In this document: piece by piece, positions 57,291-64,000 of the stretch
How the letters are laid out: each line of letters starts with the position of its first letter
How positions within the stretch are numbered: the stretch's first letter is position 1
Source of the DNA: Chrysopilus asiliformis
Taxonomy: Eukaryota; Arthropoda; Insecta; Diptera; Rhagionidae
NCBI GenBank assembly: GCA_964034945.1
Contig: OZ035962.1
Location: 81,861,942 to 81,925,941, forward strand
DNA: 64,000 nt
Direction: 5' to 3'
Translations under genes and position numbers: made by a program
Notes under the pieces: generated by a model
The model's database searches: none
The model's input: the letters and a program-made list of their open reading frames with translations, nothing else
What the model was told of the DNA's origin: nothing

Positions 57291-58016
57291 ATGGCTAAAA
57301 GTTTTAGGTGTGTCAACAATATTAAATTTCTGATAAATTTTTTACTGATCATCAATGATGTGGTAAAAACACATAAATATTTTGCTATTATTTATTTTCT
57401 AACTCCAATCATTTTTAGAATTCATTCCGGATAATTCCAACTGATATGAAATGTAATTGCAATAAAACTGTTTGTACTGAAACTGTTTGTCAATTAACTG
57501 ATGGTAAAAGGGGAATGAAATTACTGAATTTTTCTCTAAATCTATCTTTCCCTTTGGATACAGTTTTGGTATGCTAGAAAACACATACATAAAAATTTAG
57601 AAATCATAATTTATAATACGAATTTTTAAATAAATATGATAGGTTCGGATTAGATTATTCAAAAAATATGCAAATGAGTTCAAGAAATTCGTTGTTGATG
57701 TTGAGGAGGATCTTTGCAGAGTGGCAAGTGGCGATTCTATGTCGGCAGTATTTGTTAATTTATTTGCAGATTTGAAGGATCATTGCAACTTATGCTTCAC
57801 AAGTTGCCCGTGGAAGGTAGTTAATTTATTTCTGAAGTCAAAAGAACTTGAATTGATTAATTTCAGGGTGTCTTGTCGATATACTCTCTTGACCTTCCAC
57901 TTTCTTTGGTTCCGCAAGTTATTCCTAAAGGGATTTATCAAATCTCAGGTTATTGCACCAATTCACTAAAAAATATATTTTTGTTTAATATTGCTGTTAT
58001 ATTTAAAGTTCAATAA
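57291..58016 (+). CDS. DUF1091-type secreted protein, gene B
   Basis: Exons 57291-57362, 57419-57568, 57643-57816 and 57867-58016, all phase 0, give 181 residues. Internal exons have exactly the lengths of gene A (150, 174, 150). Conserved features: KCNCN start, EEDLCRVASGDS, a CNLC...SCPWK cluster, and IPKGIYQISG. The first exon is longer (24 codons) and less typical as a signal peptide: it begins MAKSFRCVNN before the hydrophobic FLINFLLII. The poly(A) signal AATAAA (58012-58017) overlaps the stop codon. The frame is intact, so it is probably functional. It is the most diverged of the three. Confidence 0.78.
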
Positions 58017-58084
58017 AGCTTTTCAAAAACAAATTGATGGCAGAAGTATCCTAAAATTTAATTTTTAAATAAATCTAATCAAAA

Positions 58085-58335
58085 ATACAATAAAGATATT
58101 ACTGTTTACTGTTGAATAAAAAAAATAGAAAGTTTTGTTTTTAAAAAATGCACTAAAGAGAAAACAAATATTTTTTGTGCGCTGTGTATCAGAAATAAAA
58201 GCGAGATAAATGTTTCTTTTATTTTATTTTTCATGCTCTTTTTATCTCGCTTTTATTTTTGTTACACAGTGCCCAAAAAAAATTTTTTTTTTTTAGTGCA
58301 TTTTTTTTAAATTAAAAGCTTTTTTCTATTTTTTT
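58085..58335. mobile_element. Palindromic MITE family P, copy 3
   Basis: GCTGTGTATCAGAAATAAAA (about 58180) and its inverse ending ACACAGTGCCC (about 58264-58274). As at 18640, satellite D follows it, with the same TTTCGTATTTGATTAGTATG linker. Confidence 0.6.
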
Positions 58336-58404
58336 TTAAGTTGTTATATTATTTTTTCCTTTTTAGTCATTTCGTATTTGATTAGTATGACAAAAAATCC
58401 AAAA

Positions 58405-59010
58405 TGAAAAAGGTAATCACATCCTAACAGATCCTTCCGTTATCCTTATGCGTCAGTCACACGACGCTGTTTTGCCAGCGCTAGTGGCTGTTTGGCTGTT
58501 AGCAGCCGTTTCAGCGGCACCGTGTGAACCCTAGTACCAGCAACAGCGTGATGATTTTAGTAGCGCTAGTGAAGTAGAACCCTTCTACTTCGCCAGCGCT
58601 ACTAGGGATCACGTGACCCTTTCACATGGTTTCTGAGCTGTCAAAAGTCTGATAAGTGGTAAAGTTTGTTTATTGTAAGTTGTTATTTTACGTTTATTTA
58701 TTTAAATTTGTGTGTTACGTTTAATATTAAAAAAATCTCCCAGATTCAAATGTCAAACCACTGTTTTGCTACTTGTCAGCGCTACTAAAGTATAAATCGT
58801 GTGAACACTCTCAGTACGCTGCTGTTGCTAGTTGACAGCGCTTCTAACCAACAGCAGCCAGCGGCTGGCAAAACAGCGTCGTGTGACCGCCGCATTACAG
58901 ACTTCTTGATGCCCGAATTGGATAAGGCACCCACAAAAATTATAAGTAGAGATTTTTTCCTGGATAATTTGAGGAAAAGGATAATCACGTTATCCTTACA
59001 GGACCTTCAA
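58405..59010. repeat. Satellite D, interrupted by MITE M3 copy b
   Basis: AGATCCTTCCGTTATCC before and CAGACTTCTTGATGCCCG, GGATAATCACGTTATCC after the MITE. About two units. Confidence 0.7.
58449..58894 (-). mobile_element. MITE M3 copy b, 446 bp, TTA target duplication
   Basis: TGCGTCAGTCACACGACGC and GCGTCGTGTGACCGCCGCA ends with TTA on both sides (58446-58448, 58895-58897). Homologous throughout to the copy at 19449-19909 but reversed. Confidence 0.85.
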
Positions 59011-60043
59011 AATCTGCAAAATATTTTGATTCTTATGGGCAGTGCCATATTTACTTATAAAGCCAGGTGTATGATCAAGTCTGCCAAATTGATCACGGAT
59101 CGGTTGGCAGGCATACAAAATAAGCCGTCTGTAGGCACTCTGCGTTATATCAGGGAACAACTATTATATAGAATGGAAAGCTCTAACAAAATTTTTTGTG
59201 TTGGGAGCGTACATCCGAGGATTTCTATAGCTGTTACATGACAGTGTACATGAACACTGAGCGATTTGGTGGTGTGTGGCAATATGGATTCCCATCTGTC
59301 ACTTGAAATGAAAACAAATCAAAACAAAATCGGATAATGGAAATGTTTTATGGAGAATTTGATATTTACATTAAATTAGTATTGTTCTTATGTGTTGAAA
59401 GGTGTTAAATTTAATTTAGTTTTAGTTTTTAATTGTTTTAAGGCCCGTTCATGTGCAATTCTGTCGATCTTTCGTTATACTTTACCTTTCTGTTGTTGAT
59501 GGGACTCGCAAAAACTTTCTCTTTGGGTTTTTAATGGAATTAGCGGAACATTCCTTCACTAAATAGTGGTGAATTTGTGATTTATTCATTTTCATGTGAA
59601 ATTATGCAATGTTAACACGCTAAAATGTGATTATCCATCAAAATCAATCGTTGCAATGAAATGAATCAATGTTGCAATGAAATGTCATGCAAAATGTAAA
59701 CAAAAGTGCCAGCACTTTTCTGAATGTATTGTAAAAGGGAATTCTATTTGATTTTTTTTGGTCGAGTGTATGACAGCAGAAAGGGGAAGTGAGATAAAAA
59801 ACCCGATTTCTATAGTGTAGTGCTTACTCTAGTGGAAGTTAATGAGGAAAGGCCTTACTTTCCATTCTATAATAGTAATTGTTCGGTGGTTATATGTAAA
59901 GCGTTTTGTAACGGGTTATGAATGAAATTTTGATGCCAATAAAATTGTGCTGTTTCAAAAATGGCTCATATCCAATTTTTATGCAATTTCCATCAGTTAT
60001 CGCTGCAGGATTTTCATGAAGCGAATATTGACCCAAAGACAAA
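59011..60043. other. Stretch without a recognised gene
   Basis: The end of a 146-codon frame (to 59241) that begins inside the M3 MITE runs through here. Its unique part has no domain I recognise. No other signal. Confidence 0.35.
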
Positions 60044-60051
60044 CCGTGGAT

Positions 60052-61067
60052 TAGTGCTGTGACATCGAAAGAAAACATCGATGCCACAAAAACATCGAAC
60101 CAAAAACATCGATGTTTTTGCAACATCGATGTTTTTTCAATAAATAAAGAACTTTTAAAAGTGGGTTAATAAAAGTCATTTTAAAGAAAAAAAAGGCTCT
60201 TTATTAAATATGTTAACTATTAGCAAAAAAACAACTGCCTCAAACTAATCCAATCCCCAATATTTATTATCTACACTGTGTAGAAATAGAAGTTTTTCTA
60301 TATGGTCCCCTGAAAGGCAACTTCTTTTAGTGCTGACAATATTTCCTGTAGCTGAAAAAAGCCTTTCAGATGGAACCGAAGTAGCCATTACCGACAAATA
60401 TTTTTTTGCGATTTTTAATAAAGGACAATTTTTGTTAGCGGATTTGCACCAAGCATTTAATGGAGATTCGTTTAGTCTGGCTACAGGACTCTTCAAGTAT
60501 AATGATAACACCGATGGCATTGTCATGTCACTCTCGTCCAACAAGTAATCAATACCCCTGACGCGTTTTTTTTTGACTTCCAGGTCTCTTCTACCATTTT
60601 GTGGTGGTCATCCCATAAACTGAAGGACTGTGCGTGTGCATCTGGAAAGTCCAAACAAAATTATTACACATACAAACCGTGGTATGCAATTGCAGCGAGT
60701 ATTTCTATCCCTTTCGGACCCAAAAATTTTTTTCTTCCGATTGCTACAAAAATTGCTATACTATTATATTTCAATACCAGAATAACAAAAAAAAATTTTG
60801 GGTCTGAAAGGGATAGAAGCTCTCGACAAAAGGTAACACGATCACTGCTTTTGGGATTTTGAGCGAAATTTTGAGTCTGAGCCGAAATATAAACGTATAC
60901 AATCGTATACAGTGAGTCTGAAAGGGCTATACATCGAACACAAAACATCGGACACAAAACATCGATGTTATAAAAACATCGGAAAGAAAACATCGATGGT
61001 AAAAACATCGATGTTTTGGAGAAAACATCGATGTTTTCAAAACATCGATGTCGATGTCACAGCACTA
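60052..61067 (-). mobile_element. hAT element, 1016 bp, 8-bp target duplication, internally deleted
   Basis: TAGTGCTGTGACATCGA at 60052 and TCGATGTCACAGCACTA ending at 61067 are inverted. CCGTGGAT is duplicated (60044-60051, 61068-61075). Both ends are packed with AAAACATCGATGTTTT-type palindromes, likely transposase binding sites. A transposase C-terminus remains at 60245-60640. An internal inverted pair (TCTATCCCTTTCGGACCC near 60708, its complement near 60806) may be a further small insert. Confidence 0.9.
60245..60640 (-). pseudogene. hAT transposase remnant (C-terminal dimerisation domain)
   Basis: The minus-strand frame 60245-60544 encodes the hAT C-terminal domain: PLNAWCKSANKNCPLLKIAK, then ATSVPSERLFSATGNIVSTK. 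Upstream, in another frame, SLWDDHHKMVEETWKSKK resembles the preceding transposase segment, so a frameshift in an A-run near 60570 separates them. The N-terminal zinc finger and most catalytic residues are deleted. Non-functional, but it identifies the superfamily firmly. Confidence 0.85.
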
Positions 61068-61320
61068 CCGTGGATCACCAATTTCCCCATTAAATCAATT
61101 GTGGCTTTGCAGACACATGCAGACACATCAGTGTGTCGTTCTTGTTACTTCTTAAGCTTCTTGTATGCGGATGTAAATTATATGTGTAAATCTTTAGCCC
61201 CGATTGCGTAAATTGTTGCATTCGGAAAGAACAAATCTCATGTGCGCGTGCTTTTCGATGCTATATGGGTGGTTGAACTCTAGAACTTGTCCGCCTATTT
61301 AAGTGAAATTTTGAATCATA

Positions 61321-61786
61321 GGTCTGTTCGATATGAGTCCTGGACTTACTCGGAGTAAAATTTTTTACTCTTTTCTGTTCGATATGAGTCCTGGACTTAC
61401 TCCGAACACATATCGAACAGAAAAGTGTAAGTCCAGGACAGTCCTGGACTTACTCTTATTTACTCTTGCTTTTAGCTGGAGTAAACTTTTGAGAGCTGAC
61501 ACTTGTCAGACATAACCTCTCTTTTACAGTGTTTGGAAGAAGAAATGCAACAAAATACATCATAAATTATTTCCAATATATATTCTTGAGTAGTTTCGGA
61601 TTTTATTTATTATATTTGTTATATTTTATAATCTATAATTATAAACTCTTAATATAGAGTTAGTGATTTACTCTGAACTTACTCCAAGTTGTTCGATAAA
61701 AACAAATTCAGAGTAAGAAAATGCGCCATTTTGTGGAGTAAAGTAAAAATACTCGGAGTAAGTCCAGGACTTATATCGAACAGACC
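61321..61786. mobile_element. MITE, about 466 bp, ends GGTCTGTTCGATATGAGTCC
   Basis: The left end is inverted as CGAACAGACC at 61777-61786. TCATA occurs on both sides (61316-61320, 61787-61791). AGTAAGTCCAGGAC or its complement is repeated at least six times within, again a subterminal motif array. Noncoding. Confidence 0.7.
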
Positions 61787-61791
61787 TCATA

Positions 61792-62295
61792 TCTTCTGAG
61801 GAAAGTAACTCATCAAAATATTTTGTCGCTAATTTTTTTTTGGGAAAGCCAGACCCCAAACTTTTCATCTTACCCACTAACTAACAATATGTTTTTTATA
61901 CAAATTTTCGAACTTTTCGAATAGATTTTATAATTGGGATTACTAATGCAGATAATGAATAAATTACAAACGTATCCTCTACAAATCACATTATGTTTAG
62001 AAGTGATCTCATCACGCCATCAGATTTGAAAATAATTTTGTGAAAAAATGGCAATTTTTAATAGGGTTTTAAAAAATTTTGTTGATCACAAAAAGTGTTA
62101 TTAAGATTCCTACAGACATGCGGCTGTAATTTGGTAGAATTAGTTCAATATCGTGACTGAAATCAATTAAATATTCCACCCACTATAGCTAACAAAGGGG
62201 TTAGAAGTTTGTCTTTTCATTAAAGTGGTTGCTCAACTTCAAGTTTTAGTGTTAAAATTAAATATTTTAAAATTTTCAACGTATTTTAATGAATT
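61792..62295. other. Upstream region of DUF1091 gene C
   Basis: AT-rich; no clear TATA box or repeat that I can support. Confidence 0.4.
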
Positions 62296-62990
62296 ATGAG
62301 GAAAATAGTATTTGCTATTATTTCTAGCATTTTTTTGTTTCTCCAAGTATTGGTAACTACATCTATTGTGAGTTTTCTGTTTTAAAGCCTTTTTTTCTCA
62401 ACAGTCACTCAGAATAACTCTTACTGAGATCAAATGTCCATGCAATAGCACTGTGTGTAACGAAATGATGTGTAAATTGTCGCTGAGTAGAAGAGGAGTG
62501 CAGTTGATAAATTTTTCATGTAATTTTGGGGATATTATTGAAACAGTGCTTGTGAGGAAAATTTTTTATATAATATTATAAGAAAATTGTAGTAAATTTT
62601 ATTAAACTTTAGTTAAAAATCACGCTTTATAAGAAAATTTCAAATTCTTATCGAAAGTTTGGTATCGACCTTCAGGAGGATTTTTGTAAAATGGTTAATG
62701 GCGAATCCGCTTCAGCTATTTTCGTCAATTTATTTGGAGAGATCAAAACACATTGCAATTTTTGCAGTGTAAAATGTCCATGGAAGGTATTTTTCTAATT
62801 CTTTTTGTGATAATTCTATAAAGTCTATTAATTCTTTCAGGGAAATTTATCAGTAACAGAACTACCTCTGCCCGTATCTGTTGTACCGAATATGGTTCCG
62901 AAAGGATTCTATCGAATTAATGGCCGCGTCACAAATAAAGCGAAAAATACTTTTTATTTTGATATGATCGTCTTATTTAAAATTATGTAA
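62296..62990 (+). CDS. DUF1091-type secreted protein, gene C
   Basis: Exons 62296-62352, 62405-62551, 62613-62786 and 62841-62990, all phase 0, give 175 residues. A 19-residue signal peptide (MRKIVFAIISSIFLFLQVL) is encoded by exon 1. Exon 2 is one codon shorter than in gene A. Conserved features: IKCPCN, EDFCKMVNGES, CNFC...KCPWK, VPKGFYRING. Closest to gene A by eye: the CNFCSVKCPWK and LPLP segments are almost the same. AATAAA at 63026-63031. Likely a secreted ligand-binding or chemosensory-type protein (family inference). Confidence 0.8.
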
Positions 62991-63034
62991 AATGTATTTT
63001 AAAAGTTTGGTCGAGTGATTTTTTGAATAAAAAA

Positions 63035-63475
63035 CTTTGTGGTTTAAGAAAATCAAATTCTTTTTTTCTGAGGCAATACAATTTTTGCCCCTAAAAATAC
63101 TTTGGGACAACCTACCACATATTATGTTCCCTCCGGGTTACAAATTGCTAAAATTCAAAGAGGACAAAAGGGATATTACCTGTGGGAAGTTAAACCTTTC
63201 TAGCATTTTTGGTGCATGACACGTATCTTATTCATCCAGAGAAATATTTTATCATATTGACAAAATTCCAGATTATATGGACAAAACTTTTGTTAAAATC
63301 CCAAAAAAATGTCGATTGGAACAAATATTTTTGGAGGAATCTCTGTTCAACAAAAAAATTGTTATTTCAACAAAAACAAACTTACAAATGAAGTTTTGTT
63401 GAATCAATAAAACAATTGTGAAATTATTAATACCAAGGTTTTGTCATTATTTTTTTTAGTGTTCTCTTTAAAGTT
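63035..63475. other. Stretch without a recognised gene
   Basis: Short frames (63037-63219, 63209-63391) without domains. A TTGTTATTTCAACAAAAAC repeat-like area lies near 63358. Nothing further. Confidence 0.35.
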
Positions 63476-63477
63476 TC

Positions 63478-63779
63478 GATATCACTTTACCCCCTCCCCT
63501 TACTCCCCCACCTCTCGGATTACTTTTTAATGGGTATATGTTGGGGCTGGACCCCCGACGAACATCTATGCCAAATTTTAGGCCAATCGGTTCAGTAGTT
63601 TCCGCGCGAAAGAGTAACATAGCGCAAAAACTAAGTTTCGAAATCACTTTACCCCCTCCCCTTACTCCCCCCACCCCTCGCGCTACTTTTCCGTATGCAT
63701 ATGTTGGAACCAGAACTACCACAGACACTCATGCCAAATTTCAAGTCAATCGGTTCAGCCGTTTTTACGTGAAAGAGGA

Positions 63780-63810
<31 letters not shown>

Positions 63811-63838
63811 CCAACTAATTTTTATATATTAGTATGAT
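63478..63838 (+). repeat. Two tandem units of a LINE/SINE 3'-end-like repeat with (ACAG)n
   Basis: TCACTTTACCCCCTCCCCTT, GCCAAATTTYARGYCAATCG, GGTTCAG and CGYGAAAGAG occur twice, about 165 bases apart (63483 and 63647). They are followed by (ACAG)n at 63780-63810 and TATATATTAGTATGAT. This order resembles the 3' ends of arthropod RTE-like LINEs or their SINEs (inference). Confidence 0.55.
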
Positions 63839-64000
63839 ATGATTTGATAATTGACCCCTGGCAATTGTGGATTTTAGAATGTTTTATTTATTATAAAGAT
63901 TTAAAATTGAACGGAAGTTTTATTAATTTTCTTTACCGGAAACCTCTAATTCCGAAGTAAAAAATTTCCATTAAAAAAAAGTGAGAATGTTTTAAACTGA

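Noticed and set aside
60599..60862. Plus-strand frame inside the 60-kb hAT
   Set aside because: Antisense to the transposase remnant in part, and it continues through an inverted repeat.
62353..62404. Reading-through of exon 1 in DUF1091 gene C
   Set aside because: The frame hits a stop, while GTAACT and the following CAG give an intron matching those of genes A and B.

Overview
This is AT-rich eukaryotic DNA, most likely from a brachyceran fly. Three lines of evidence point there. Genes have short introns with GT-AG junctions. Two of the gene families present, DUF1091 and single-domain von Willebrand C (SVWC), are typical of dipterans or arthropods. The window is also full of dispersed repeats carrying (GTCY)n microsatellites, as described for fly mini-me/DINE-1 type elements. 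No species can be named from the sequence. Nothing prokaryotic is present: no operons, Shine-Dalgarno sites or CRISPR arrays.

Seven host genes can be supported, all on the + strand. A single-exon leucine-rich-repeat membrane protein lies at 2604-4361. Three paralogous SVWC genes of three exons each lie at 24754-25188, 31929-32345 and 37106-37522, inside a large tandem segmental duplication. The second and third encode identical proteins. Three paralogous DUF1091-type secreted proteins of four exons each lie at 54655-55668, 57291-58016 and 62296-62990. All introns in the last trio are phase 0, and internal exon lengths are nearly constant. The exon structures were assembled by hand from splice signals, reading frame and comparison between paralogs.

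Most of the rest is mobile DNA. A nearly complete LOA-like LINE (10484-16243) has a perfect 12-bp target duplication and two overlapping ORFs; the second has one in-frame stop. hAT-type elements with 8-bp duplications lie at 26010-27684 (with a second one nested at 26585-27363), 41411-44657 (with a TTAA-flanked piggyBac-like element nested at 41816-44216) and 60052-61067 (with a decayed transposase). A 231-bp piggyBac-like MITE lies at 16391-16621. A series of MITEs is flanked by TTA or TAA (200-547, 1413-2512, 7994-8479, 19449-19909, 50350-50867, 53512-54086, 58449-58894). These share an unusual layout: a short terminal header, often containing ACACG, followed by element-specific repeated motifs.

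The SVWC duplication gives natural before-and-after comparisons. A hAT element and a (GTCY)n repeat are present in block 1 and absent at the matching sites in block 2, and about 1.1 kb is present only in block 2. The most interesting signals are the mosaic divergence of the SVWC genes (suggesting gene conversion), the shared MITE architecture, the repeated use of one target 13-mer by a MITE, and the nested elements read out by empty sites.
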